DNA of 45,057 nt. It comes from Clostridia bacterium (GTDB lineage: Bacteria; Bacillota; Clostridia; Lachnospirales; Lachnospiraceae). Location of the stretch: contig SAAH01000019.1 in the NCBI GenBank assembly GCA_009929525.1, positions 1 through 45,057 of the forward strand, read 5' to 3'. Positions 1 to 8,332 of the stretch are shown one piece after another. Each line of letters starts with the position of its first letter. Position 1 is the first letter of the stretch. Below the pieces are notes generated by a model. The model had not been told where the DNA came from. It was given only the letters and a program-made list of their open reading frames with translations, and did no database searches. A program made the position numbers and the translations under genes.

Positions 1-1743
1 TTCATTCTGCTCTATGACAACCTCATTCCATTCGGCAGAAGGATTGTCCGGCACATGGTATTTTGAACCTGTGCAGGTAGGAGTTGTAAAGAACAGTTTT
101 CCAGGATAAGTAGTTCGGCTGAGATGATGTTCATGTCCTGCCAGAACCATACAGATATCCGTCTGATTCACAATAAAATCGGTCAATCCCTCTCGCAGCG
201 TATTCACATTATCTGAAACACCGGACTTGCTTGCAGAATACAAACTATGGTGCATAAGGAGTATCGTCCACGTGTATTCATGCTCTGCCAGAGTCTTTGT
301 AATATAGTCGATGTGGAATTGACAGTTTGTATTATTTGTATCGATAGCAACAAAAAGGACCCCCTTATGCAGAAAGGCGAAATTACCTCCATCTGCATTT
401 GGAAGTCCATAATGACCAAAGAAATGCTCGTTTTTATCGTGATTGCCTCGTACTGTGGCAATCGGAACGGAATGTTGCTCCGTAAACATATGATACTGTG
501 ATGTCCTTGTTAGACCATCTGTGATAGCATCCACCTGATCACCCATACTGATGATAAGCGTCGGTAGCGGGTCAAGAATCGTCTGTACACGATACCAGTT
601 CTCAGCAGAATCCTCCGCAATAATCTGAGGGTCACCTGCAATGAGGAATCTCATATTATCCGGTACTGCAAAACTCTTGGTAAGTGTTACACCGTTTTTT
701 CCCTCAATGGTGTAGGAATACTCACCGCTAAGAGGCGCATCCACCACAGCATGAAATGTGTAATATCCATCAACAATGTCCTCACAAGAAATCCTCTGCG
801 AATTGCCATTTACGGTTATCGTGCAAGCATCCGTAAAATTGGTAATCCAAGTGATGATGACCTTTCCCTCAGAGGTATATGGCTGAACGATGGCATCCCT
901 TATAAACGGCACAGGTTCTTCCGGCAGAATAATTGGATTCTCTGGCAAGTCAGCAAGCGTGACAACGCCATCATAATAAATGTCCGTAGTAAACGCATCA
1001 TACTCAACGTCTGCAAAAATATAGAGCGTTGCCGTGTAGTCCGCATATCTTGGTACGGCATTATCTAATATCGTGTCGTCCACCAACTGTGGACGGAGGG
1101 TATATGTTTCGGCGTATAAAAAACCTTCTGTCGGTGCTGTTTCTCCCTCCGGCACATCAAAGATTTCCTGATTAAACAGTTCCTCAACCATACCGGGGAG
1201 ATTGTCCACATCTATTACCGTGCCATCCTCGTCAAGCCAATCGTAGTATTTTAAGGTAAATCCTTTGATACCATTTGAACCGCCCTCATTGATAATGACA
1301 TCCTGTCTGTACCAATAGGTCTGCTTCTTTGTTACTGTTCCGTTTACTCCATAATAATCCGTTTCCTTAAAATAGAGTTCACTGTGCCACGTCCCATCAT
1401 CGTGAAGGGCGCAGATATTGGAACGATACTGCATATCCGTGTAGGTTGTTATCTCTACACCCATCTTTTTTGCTGCCGTACCGAGGTTTTGATGCTTTCC
1501 ACTGCAAATACCTACATAGGTTTCATCGTAGAACTGGTCGCAGCAGATATAATTCGGATAATTGACTATAGCATCCTCCGGAATATCAACAGCAGCAAGC
1601 ACACGGCCTGTATGAGCATCCGGATAATCTTCTTTTAGCACCGGATGAAGGGTATAGTTATTTACATTCATCTGCCTTTTGATAAACTCAATAGCCTTAT
1701 CAGATGAAATCTTGTATTTCTCATCATTAAAAATACCTGACAT
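1..1743 (-). CDS. Tail-associated protein with metallophosphoesterase domain (3' end outside window)
   Basis: The frame is open for 581 codons from an ATG at 1743 to base 1, with no stop, so the C-terminus lies outside the window. Residues about 1-280 are not recognised. Residues about 285-360 look like a fibronectin-like strand domain, as found before the catalytic domain of purple acid phosphatases. From about residue 362 a calcineurin-like metallophosphoesterase follows with all metal-binding motifs in order: GDPQ (370-373), GDQVD (401-405), GNHD (433-436), an HH pair (498-499) and GHEHH (536-540). It follows the tail-tip gene by 16 bases, with an AGGAG ribosome site, in the slot where phages keep receptor-binding or fibre genes. 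Inference: a virion-borne enzyme that cleaves a phosphoester in the cell envelope. A secreted or cytoplasmic role cannot be excluded; no signal peptide is seen. Confidence 0.8.
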   Translation of the reverse strand, partial: MSGIFNDEKYKISSDKAIEFIKRQMNVNNYTLHPVLKEDYPDAHTGRVLAAVDIPEDAIVNYPNYICCDQFYDETYVGICSGKHQNLGTAAKKMGVEITTYTDMQYRSNICALHDDGTWHSELYFKETDYYGVNGTVTKKQTYWYRQDVIINEGGSNGIKGFTLKYYDWLDEDGTVIDVDNLPGMVEELFNQEIFDVPEGETAPTEGFLYAETYTLRPQLVDDTILDNAVPRYADYTATLYIFADVEYDAFTTDIYYDGVVTLADLPENPIILPEEPVPFIRDAIVQPYTSEGKVIITWITNFTDACTITVNGNSQRISCEDIVDGYYTFHAVVDAPLSGEYSYTIEGKNGVTLTKSFAVPDNMRFLIAGDPQIIAEDSAENWYRVQTILDPLPTLIISMGDQVDAITDGLTRTSQYHMFTEQHSVPIATVRGNHDKNEHFFGHYGLPNADGGNFAFLHKGVLFVAIDTNNTNCQFHIDYITKTLAEHEYTWTILLMHHSLYSASKSGVSDNVNTLREGLTDFIVNQTDICMVLAGHEHHLSRTTYPGKLFFTTPTCTGSKYHVPDNPSAEWNEVVIEQNE

Positions 1744-1759
1744 AAATACTCCTTTCCGG

Positions 1760-3418
1760 TTATTCTTCATCTGTTGGGACGGTACAGTAGAAAACAAGTA
1801 GCGTTGATGTAGTCGTATCGACCCCAGAAAGCGTTGCTCCCACATACGAACCAAATTCACTGCCACCGCTACGATTAAGCGTGATAACTCCTTCGCTGCC
1901 ATCATTCGTATGAATATGAAAGTAGGGTCTGTCATGATAGGCACGGGTAAAATAAAAAGTACCGTTCCCGATCATCTCACCAAATTCTACGGTGTATTTT
2001 GCCGTAGTATCGCGGATATTCTGTGCGGCATTGATATACTCATAAAGCGAATCGTTCAAAGTGGGGATGTACGCTCCGATTGTGATTCGTACTTCCTTGT
2101 GATTGAATGGATTCCAGTCCATACCAACAATTCTGCTCTCTGTTTGAATTGCCATAGGCTTAAACGCCACAATCAATTCATCTCCGAGTTCAAGAGAACC
2201 CTTTTTATATAGCGAAATCTCATAGTTGGTAGTTTTATCAGAAACACTATATGAGAAACTGATATCCTGAACGGATGCCTTCTTTACAATATCAATCGGT
2301 GTTTCATTTCCTACATGACCACGAATACCTATGGTGTAACCGTAATACTCGATTTCTCCCTTGGCAAGTGCCAAAAGCTGCATAATGGCAGCACGACGAG
2401 TACATTCCTTGTTGATTCGGAGAGTGACCTCATCTTCAATATCAACGATACCGACATTGAAGGGTGTTCCCATCAAAAGAGTTTCTAAGATGCTCTTTAC
2501 CGTGCCGGATTGCTCAAACGCCGTAACCTTGTACTCGTCGTTATTGAGAATATAAGTGATGTGTTCTCCCGTAAACTGCGTATAACATATGCCGCCGGAA
2601 ATGTTTTTCTTAAGTCCTGTAATATAGAACACAAGTCCATCCAATTCCAATCTACTGTTCACATCAACATACCCTTCCGTGGTTCTGGTAAGAAGGCTCA
2701 CATCAATCGTACATTCGCCACTTAACTTCTGCACGATGCTGCAGGAATTTACTGCTCGGTAGCTTTTAATCAAATCACCAGATGAGTTGTCATCTGCCGG
2801 TGCATAGAACTTCAGCACCGGACTCGGTGGTATTTCACGATACAAAGGTTTCAAAGTACGGTCAGAGTCAATATTTCTATAGGAGGAACTCCACCCAAGG
2901 AATATCATTCCTTTTATTTTTTCTGGTGTTGGAGGAATGGCATCTCCGCCTTTATCCACATACTGGACAGACAAAAGGTCATCCTCGGCATAATTTAAAA
3001 ATCGCACTGTGAATCCCGTCACCTCATACACAGGATTGATAGTCAAATCAGACTGCACATTGGTGTAATCGGTATCCCACTCAACAAATGTCTTACCACT
3101 GACAACTTCCGGTTCAGGAGGCACTGCATCATATGTCTGCTCGACTGTTTGTGTAGACAATGCTGCAGTGCCATCGTGATTCATGAATATTACCGTGTAC
3201 AGATTATGGTAGAGGGGTCTGACCGTCTTGTCATTCACAATATTAGTAATATCTCGATTCCATCCGATAAACACCATATTTTCAAACTCTTCCGGTTCGG
3301 GTGCATACGGTGTGGCATCTCCACCCTCCGGTACATCCACTGTACCAAGGAGGTCTGTTCCTGCATAATTCAAAAAACGAACGGTGTAATATGTCACACC
3401 ATCAAGAACATAAGACAT
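1760..3418 (-). CDS. Tail-tip protein (Tal/Gp37-like) with three N-terminal InlB-type repeats
   Basis: 552 residues. Residues about 10-194 hold three copies of a roughly 60-residue repeat, each with a core like TVRFLNY, a central PPxPE, then F.GW and D.T..PLY. These resemble the Listeria-Bacteroides (InlB B-repeat/Flg_new) fold used in surface adhesion. The rest (about 200-552) resembles siphovirus tail-tip proteins of the Tal/ReqiPepy6 Gp37 type, which sit at the end of the tail tube and often carry host-contact functions. No protease or lysozyme active site is recognised. AAGGAGG lies 5 bases before the ATG. It stands directly after the tape measure gene, where a separate distal tail protein (Dit) is usual; none is seen here. 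The repeats may help bind the cell surface (inference). Confidence 0.7.
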   Translation of the reverse strand: MSYVLDGVTYYTVRFLNYAGTDLLGTVDVPEGGDATPYAPEPEEFENMVFIGWNRDITNIVNDKTVRPLYHNLYTVIFMNHDGTAALSTQTVEQTYDAVPPEPEVVSGKTFVEWDTDYTNVQSDLTINPVYEVTGFTVRFLNYAEDDLLSVQYVDKGGDAIPPTPEKIKGMIFLGWSSSYRNIDSDRTLKPLYREIPPSPVLKFYAPADDNSSGDLIKSYRAVNSCSIVQKLSGECTIDVSLLTRTTEGYVDVNSRLELDGLVFYITGLKKNISGGICYTQFTGEHITYILNNDEYKVTAFEQSGTVKSILETLLMGTPFNVGIVDIEDEVTLRINKECTRRAAIMQLLALAKGEIEYYGYTIGIRGHVGNETPIDIVKKASVQDISFSYSVSDKTTNYEISLYKKGSLELGDELIVAFKPMAIQTESRIVGMDWNPFNHKEVRITIGAYIPTLNDSLYEYINAAQNIRDTTAKYTVEFGEMIGNGTFYFTRAYHDRPYFHIHTNDGSEGVITLNRSGGSEFGSYVGATLSGVDTTTSTLLVFYCTVPTDEE

Positions 3419-3429
3419 AGGGACCTCCT

Positions 3430-5721
3430 TTAAACTGTACCAAGGTTACGAATGGATGCTCGGCCCTGGCTATACTGAATTTGAGAAACAATAGTTGTGA
3501 TGATTTTTCCGTCAATCATCAACGGCTGATTCAAGGTAAAACTTGCTGGGTTATTTGTGAATTCCATTGGCGTATGCTTATCCGCTGTGTATCCGACATC
3601 GGCAGAAAAGTCAAAGTCGGTAGGCAGTGCAGTATTCATCTCTGCTGCCAAGCCATGCATAACGCCGTTGATGTCTTCTGCCATGTGCTGTGCAGATTTC
3701 ACTGCGTCCTTGCCGCTTGAATCAATAGCACCGGACAGCCCCTTTACAAGCATTTCACCGACCCATGCCATCTCATCGGACGGAGAATGGATTCCAAAGA
3801 AATCACAGATACCATCCCAGATGGACGAAATCCAACCAGACACCTTATCCCACAACCAAGAGGCGAGGGACTGGATACCTTGCCACAAACCACGAACAAG
3901 GTTTCCTCCGACCTCTGCAAGCTGACCTACACCTTGACCGAATGCGGATACAAGACCTGCAATAATCTGTGGAACAGCTTTCACGATTTCCACGGTAATA
4001 GTAGGCAGATTTTGTACCAATGCAATGAGAAGTTTTACACCTACTTCAATTATCTGCGGAATTGAACCAATGAAGAAATCCACAAGTCCCAAGATAATCG
4101 CGGGCAGCTGTTCAATCAGCATAGGGAGTGCTGCAAGCAAGCCTTCTGCAAGTCCCATGATAAGTTGTAACGCCGCATCTAAAATCATCGGTAGGTTTTC
4201 GATAAGGCTCTGAACAATCGTAATCACAGCCTGTACCGCTATGGGAATCAGTGTAGGAAGCGCCTCACCGATACCTTGCACCAAAGACATCACTATCTGA
4301 ATCGCTGCTTCAATCAGTAAAGGCAGATTCTCAATCAGCGTATTTACAATAGTCATCAGTGCATCAATTACCACAGGGATGAGTTCCGGCAGCATGGTAA
4401 GTATGGTGCTTAGCACCTGGGAAAACAGGTCAACCACCGTATCCAAAAGTGTCGGAAGAAGTTCTCCCACAGTCGCAAGCAGTGCATTCAGAGCCGTAGG
4501 CAGTGCTGCAATGATATTTTCGATTACAGGAGTGATATTGGTCAGCACATCCTGAAAGGCATCCACCACATTGTTGCAAAGCTGCTCGATATCTGCATCC
4601 GCATTGCCAAAACCTACAATAAGGTTATCAATGGCAGCTTTCATGGAGTTCATAGACCCCTCAATGGTATGCTCCGCCTCTGCTGCCGTTGCTCCTGCTA
4701 CGCCCATGCTTTCCTGAATGACGTGAATAGCCTCGACTACATCCGCATAGGAACTGATATCGTACTCAATGCCGGAAATCGCCTGTGCATCAGCAAGCAG
4801 ACGCTCCATTTCTGTCTTGGTGCCTCCGTAGCCGAGTTTCAAGTTGTCCAGCATCGTGTAGTTCTGCTTGGCAAATCCCTGGTATGCGTTCTGAATGAGT
4901 CCGATGTCCGTACCCATCTTATTGGCATTATCCGCCATATCGGTAATGGCCATATCCGCATATTTCACCGCCGCCTCAGTATCACCACCCAGAGACTGGA
5001 TAAGTGAAGCTGAGAACGAGGTGACCGTTTCCATGTACTCATTGGCAGACATACCTGCCGTCTTATAAGCATTGGCAGCGTAGGTCTGTAGTTCCTGCGA
5101 GGATTCCTTAAAGAGGGTGTCAACGCCGCCTACCAGCTGCTCGTAATCGGTATAAGCGGCGATGACCTCTTTGCCAAGGGACACTGCCGCCGCACCAGCC
5201 GCCACAGCAACGGCACCCATTGCGGCACCGATGCCTTTTAAGACGCTGCCGAACTTTTCAAATTTGCCGGAGGATTTATCTGCGGCATCACCGGCCTCGT
5301 CGATTTCTTCCTCCAGATCGTCAGCGCTGTCTGCGGCATCGTCCATTTCACGTTCGGCCTCATCCAAAGCCGTATTGTTGCGGTCCAGTTCACGCTCCAT
5401 GTCGTTGAGGGCCGCAGTTGCATTGTTCAGTTGAATTTGCCAATTCTGAGTGCGGCGGTCATTTTCACCGAAGGACTCAGCAGCATTGGCAAGGGCTGCA
5501 CGGAGCGTTTCAATTTTCTGTTTCTGTGCCTCGATTTCCTTATTTAGCACCTGATTCCTTGCGGTCAGCGCCTGTACGGAATTATCGTTTTTATCAAACT
5601 GCGAGGACACCACTTTCATTTCCGAACCGAGGACCTTAAAGGACTGGTTGATTTCGGACAGTGCTTTCTTGAATTCCTTTTCGCCTTCCAGTCCAATCTT
5701 GAGACCAAAATTATCCGCCAT
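3430..5721 (-). CDS. Tape measure protein
   Basis: 763 residues from the ATG at 5721; a TTG one codon upstream is too close to the AAGGAGG site to be preferred. The N-terminal 160 residues are charged coiled coil rich in E, D, Q and A. A small-residue A/G-rich hydrophobic segment follows (about 163-190). The middle (about 380-590) is a run of amphipathic-hydrophobic repeats of about 35-40 residues with recurring elements such as LPTLI, IENLP and LIPIAVQAV. The C-terminal part contains tryptophans and the phrase FGIHSPS, common at the end of the transmembrane zone of tape measure proteins. This protein sets tail length and passes into the host membrane on DNA entry. At about 1.5 A per residue it predicts a siphovirus tail of roughly 110 nm (inference). 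It follows the chaperone pair, as usual. Confidence 0.93.
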   Translation of the reverse strand: MADNFGLKIGLEGEKEFKKALSEINQSFKVLGSEMKVVSSQFDKNDNSVQALTARNQVLNKEIEAQKQKIETLRAALANAAESFGENDRRTQNWQIQLNNATAALNDMERELDRNNTALDEAEREMDDAADSADDLEEEIDEAGDAADKSSGKFEKFGSVLKGIGAAMGAVAVAAGAAAVSLGKEVIAAYTDYEQLVGGVDTLFKESSQELQTYAANAYKTAGMSANEYMETVTSFSASLIQSLGGDTEAAVKYADMAITDMADNANKMGTDIGLIQNAYQGFAKQNYTMLDNLKLGYGGTKTEMERLLADAQAISGIEYDISSYADVVEAIHVIQESMGVAGATAAEAEHTIEGSMNSMKAAIDNLIVGFGNADADIEQLCNNVVDAFQDVLTNITPVIENIIAALPTALNALLATVGELLPTLLDTVVDLFSQVLSTILTMLPELIPVVIDALMTIVNTLIENLPLLIEAAIQIVMSLVQGIGEALPTLIPIAVQAVITIVQSLIENLPMILDAALQLIMGLAEGLLAALPMLIEQLPAIILGLVDFFIGSIPQIIEVGVKLLIALVQNLPTITVEIVKAVPQIIAGLVSAFGQGVGQLAEVGGNLVRGLWQGIQSLASWLWDKVSGWISSIWDGICDFFGIHSPSDEMAWVGEMLVKGLSGAIDSSGKDAVKSAQHMAEDINGVMHGLAAEMNTALPTDFDFSADVGYTADKHTPMEFTNNPASFTLNQPLMIDGKIITTIVSQIQYSQGRASIRNLGTV

Positions 5722-5733
5722 CAAACCACCTCC

Positions 5734-5937
5734 TTAGATTCCGTCCGGGATAATGTCGTCGATATACATTTCACGCTTCGGTTTTGCCATCCCGTGGTAC
5801 TGCTTATGGCATTCCCAAAGGTCCAGTAATAAGCCAAATGGCATCAACCACACCTCATTCTGTGACAGATGCAGGTGGGCGATGCCGTAATATAAAAGTC
5901 GAGTAAATAACTCTGCGTCACTTACTCGACCACTGCG
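5734..5937 (-). CDS. Tail assembly chaperone extension (GT-type, read by -1 frameshift)
   Basis: This frame has no start codon or ribosome site of its own near its 5' end, but it is entered by a -1 slip on the A AAA AAC heptamer at 5937-5943. It adds 67 residues (starting RSGRVSDAEL, ending IDDIIPDGI) to the first 123 residues of the upstream chaperone, giving a fusion of about 190 residues. In lambda and most siphoviruses a pair of overlapping genes between the major tail protein and the tape measure works in this way, the longer form binding both tail subunits and tape measure. The position, size and slippery sequence all fit. The stop lies 12 bases before the tape measure ATG and overlaps its ribosome site. 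A short internal ATG exists but would give only part of the domain. Confidence 0.82.
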   Translation of the reverse strand, partial: RSGRVSDAELFTRLLYYGIAHLHLSQNEVWLMPFGLLLDLWECHKQYHGMAKPKREMYIDDIIPDGI

Positions 5938-6305
5938 TTTTTTGAATTGTCCTCACTGACCACATTGCGCTTGGTTCCCTTATACAGGGCCTCGGTGATA
6001 GCTGCCTTATAGCCAGCCAGATCCAGAGGAGAAGTCAGAAGCTCGACAATATCCTCTGTCAGCAAATCACGCTGATTTTCCTTGTTCTTCAAGTTGTGAA
6101 TGAGGATGGACTGGTTTGCCATCAAAGTAATGAGCCAGACGATTTCGCCGATGGCCATTTCAAAGTTCTCACTCTTCATGAGCTTTTCACCCAAGTTCTC
6201 AAGACCACCGTAGCGGCCCGCGATTTCCTTGGTAGCTTTGGTGGTGAGGATAAGCTCATATTCCTCACCGCCGACAGTAATCATTGCGCTGCGTTCCTTA
6301 TCCAT
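5922..6305 (-). CDS. Tail assembly chaperone (G-type)
   Basis: 127 residues, starting MDKERSAMITVGG, with GAGGAGG upstream. It is mostly helical after a short beta start, with no enzyme motif. It lies between the major tail protein and the tape measure gene, the standard place of the siphovirus tail chaperone that keeps the tape measure soluble during tail assembly. The slippery heptamer near its 3' end, in the correct zero-frame phase, strongly supports this role. Family-level similarity to a named domain was not established by reading alone; the call rests on position, size and the frameshift signal. Confidence 0.85.
   Translation of the reverse strand: MDKERSAMITVGGEEYELILTTKATKEIAGRYGGLENLGEKLMKSENFEMAIGEIVWLITLMANQSILIHNLKNKENQRDLLTEDIVELLTSPLDLAGYKAAITEALYKGTKRNVVSEDNSKNAVVE
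5937..5943 (-). promoter_or_regulatory. -1 ribosomal frameshift slippery site (A AAA AAC)
   Basis: On the minus strand the zero-frame codons TCA AAA AAC give the heptamer A AAA AAC, a canonical X XXY YYZ site. The zero frame stops 12 bases further on (GAG TAA), while the -1 frame stays open for 67 codons. A GAGTAA...TTACTC inverted repeat (arms 8 bases each: ACTCGACC-type region at 5923-5935 with GAGTAAAT copy at 5901-5908) lies just downstream and may help pausing, but this is weak. Confidence 0.8.
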
Positions 6306-6308
6306 CGA

Positions 6309-6905
6309 TTAACCCTCCTCTGTAGTCGTAATGACAGGTTCATAAACGTTAGAATACCAGTTGCTGATGATACCCGCAGAAACGCCGGTGTCGCCTTCAG
6401 TGACCTCCGCTTTCCAAGGATGCTTGCCGCTGGCATCTGCCTTGTTTCTGGTAAGGACCGTACCTTCGATGGTAGGAGTGGAGAAGGTAATGCTGTCACC
6501 CTTAGTAGCAAGGTTAGTAGCAGGGATACCGAACTTCACACGGTACAGCCAGTAATACTTGTATTTGCCGTTGGACTTCTTTGCTCTGAAGCCGATAGCA
6601 ACAGGAGTGCCGCCATCCTCGCCGCCGGAAATCAGCACCTTGTTATCGTCGATGGTAGCGCCCGTAAGAACGGAAGCAGCAGTCGAACCGATATCGTCAA
6701 TGCCAAGGGAGAGTGTGCCGGACTTAAACTCCTTCACAATTTCCGCAGCGCCATCATCGGCATAAAGCGTTGCCTCTGCCAGCTCCACGGAGAGTTCTGC
6801 CGAGATTGCTTTTGCCAGCTGGACGGGAGTGTCATAGGTTTCTTCGCCAGCTTCATCCTCGACAATGGATGCGTAGTACAATTTATCAAGACCAATCGTA
6901 GCCAT
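6309..6905 (-). CDS. Major tail (tube) protein
   Basis: 198 residues from the ATG at 6905 (MATIGLDKLYYASI), 7 bases after GGAGG. The start and the phrases YYASI, AISAELSVELAEATLYADDGAAE and a C-terminal strand-rich part are typical of the phi13/HK97-like major tail proteins of Firmicutes siphoviruses, which polymerise into the tail tube. There is no enzyme motif. It lies 4 bases upstream of the tail chaperone gene and follows the head-tail connectors, as expected. A structural role is almost certain; the exact family name is from recognition of this pattern. Confidence 0.88.
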   Translation of the reverse strand: MATIGLDKLYYASIVEDEAGEETYDTPVQLAKAISAELSVELAEATLYADDGAAEIVKEFKSGTLSLGIDDIGSTAASVLTGATIDDNKVLISGGEDGGTPVAIGFRAKKSNGKYKYYWLYRVKFGIPATNLATKGDSITFSTPTIEGTVLTRNKADASGKHPWKAEVTEGDTGVSAGIISNWYSNVYEPVITTTEEG

Positions 6906-6907
6906 AA

Positions 6908-7249
6908 TCAATCCTCCAATTCATAGATTTTCGCCACATCAATGGCGTAGTGGTGGTACCCGGTGTCGTTTTCACGCTCGATGTACCTTCGGCCTGTAAT
7001 GGTGAAGTCCGAAGCCAAGAGGCTGCGGACGATAATGTTTTTTGTTTTTGTGTAGTTGCTCTTGGAAAAGAGCGAAAGCCTTGCCTCCTGAATATCACAG
7101 CCAGGAGCATTATCCGCATGGAGGTCGAAGGTGTCCGTCAGTGGTACGATGACCACATACATCTCCGGCGCTGTGCCTTCAAAGACACCTGTTTCCACAG
7201 GAATGGAGAGGCCCTCAAGCAGTGTTTTTGTTTCTGATAACACATTCAA
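6908..7249 (-). CDS. Tail terminator / minor head-tail protein
   Basis: 113 residues (MNVLSETKTLLEGLSIPVETG). Small, soluble, with the pattern of tail-completion proteins (gpU/gp17-like) that cap the tail tube and join it to the head. Its ATG overlaps the stop of the preceding gene by 4 bases (ATGA), so translation is coupled. Located between the gp10-like protein and the major tail protein, which is the usual slot. No catalytic motif. The function is inferred mainly from position. Confidence 0.72.
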   Translation of the reverse strand: MNVLSETKTLLEGLSIPVETGVFEGTAPEMYVVIVPLTDTFDLHADNAPGCDIQEARLSLFSKSNYTKTKNIIVRSLLASDFTITGRRYIERENDTGYHHYAIDVAKIYELED

Positions 7250-7677
7250 AGTTTCTCCACCTCCGATTCAAAGACTGTTTTCATAGCCTCAACACACTGT
7301 TTTTTTGATGCAGATTTGGCAGGCTTCAGAAACGGTTTTGCAGGCTGACCGCTTTTGCCGTATTCGATGATATTGGCAAGCTGGGCATTGCTGCCGCCGT
7401 CAGATCTCGGTTCGGAAAAGCCAACCTTGATATTGAAGTTGCCGTTTCGGTCCATATTTACAGAAGTCAGGCCCAGCGAGGACTCCAGTTCACCGGTGGC
7501 TCTGGAATCATACTTAGTGCCGCTACCGATGACTGAGGAGAGGTTGCTTTGCGTTTTTGCCAGCACCACCTCGCCACCGGCCTGCAGCACAGTTTCTGCA
7601 ATGGAATCGAAGTTGCTGCCAAGGCGGGACATTCGCTTCAGAAATTCATCGGGCATTTTTACATCAACTCGTGCCAC
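7246..7677 (-). CDS. HK97 gp10-like head-tail protein
   Basis: 143 residues from a GTG at 7677, chosen because AAAGGAGG lies 9 bases before it; upstream in-frame codons overlap the previous gene. The N-terminus (MARVDVKMPDEFLKRMSRLG) and the middle phrase IIEYGKSGQPAKPFLKPA are hallmarks of the HK97 gp10 family, which takes part in head-tail joining. It overlaps the preceding adaptor gene by 14 bases and the next gene by 4, so the connector genes form a tightly coupled cluster. Confidence 0.85.
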   Translation of the reverse strand: MARVDVKMPDEFLKRMSRLGSNFDSIAETVLQAGGEVVLAKTQSNLSSVIGSGTKYDSRATGELESSLGLTSVNMDRNGNFNIKVGFSEPRSDGGSNAQLANIIEYGKSGQPAKPFLKPAKSASKKQCVEAMKTVFESEVEKL

Positions 7678-8002
7678 TGGAAACGACCTCCTTTGCCAGA
7701 ACCTCAATATACATTCCACGGCCTTTCACATCCTCGACAGAGGTGATTTCAAATCGGCTGTCAGCGCAGACGATCACCATCGCCGTAGTGACGGTCAGTC
7801 CGGGAATGACACGGAAACGGAAAAGGTCGGTGGCATCGGTAAAAGTGCTGCGGTTGGCCCATTTCTCGTTGCCGTGCCGACCTTCCCTGTACGCCCTGAC
7901 CGAAGCAAGGACCACATCCGTTACTGTAGAAAATCCTTCATCATCCAGAACTTTCTGCTTTTCCACGATTTCGATAAAGGTGTTCATTTTGCCAAAGCTC
8001 AT
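7664..8002 (-). CDS. Phage head-tail adaptor
   Basis: 112 residues (MSFGKMNTFIEIVEKQKVLDDE). The early 'I.I....DDEGF' and later 'VRAYREGRHGNEKWANRSTFTDATDLFRFR' pattern is that of the SPP1 gp16-like head-tail adaptor family that builds the stopper below the portal. The start follows GGAAGG and sits directly behind the stop of the previous gene. The order capsid, gp6-like, adaptor, gp10-like, terminator, tube is canonical for HK97-type siphoviruses. Confidence 0.85.
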   Translation of the reverse strand: MSFGKMNTFIEIVEKQKVLDDEGFSTVTDVVLASVRAYREGRHGNEKWANRSTFTDATDLFRFRVIPGLTVTTAMVIVCADSRFEITSVEDVKGRGMYIEVLAKEVVSSGTS

Positions 8003-8003
8003 A

Positions 8004-8315
8004 TCACACCTTCCAATCTCGATCGAGGCGGAGCAGTAAATTTACGGTGTTCCAGACCTGTTGTCCGGCCTGAACATTATCCGCAAAGAAGCCGCCCGTG
8101 GAACCGTCTCTGGATTCATAGAAGTGCGATGCCAGCATGATCACCGCCTGTTCGGTAGTGGCGGGCATCGCATTTTCTGTGTAATATCCTTCTGTAATGT
8201 GCTGATAGCTTTCCGCATAGGAGACAGCGGCAGTGATGAAGCGCTCGATCAGCGCATCGTCAGCCGAATGCTCCAGAATCAGATTTTCTTTGACCTTAGT
8301 CAAAAGTTCGCTCAT
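8004..8315 (-). CDS. Head-tail connector (gp6-like, DNA-packaging)
   Basis: 103 residues from the ATG at 8315, 8 bases after AGGAGG; a GTG three codons upstream overlaps the ribosome site. An all-helical N-terminus (ELLTKVKENLILEHSADDAL) followed by PATTEQAVIMLASHFYESRDG matches the gp6/YqbG-type connector that forms a ring under the portal. It stands directly after the major capsid gene. No enzyme activity is expected. Confidence 0.85.
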   Translation of the reverse strand: MSELLTKVKENLILEHSADDALIERFITAAVSYAESYQHITEGYYTENAMPATTEQAVIMLASHFYESRDGSTGGFFADNVQAGQQVWNTVNLLLRLDRDWKV

Positions 8316-8332
8316 CACTGCCACCTCCTATC

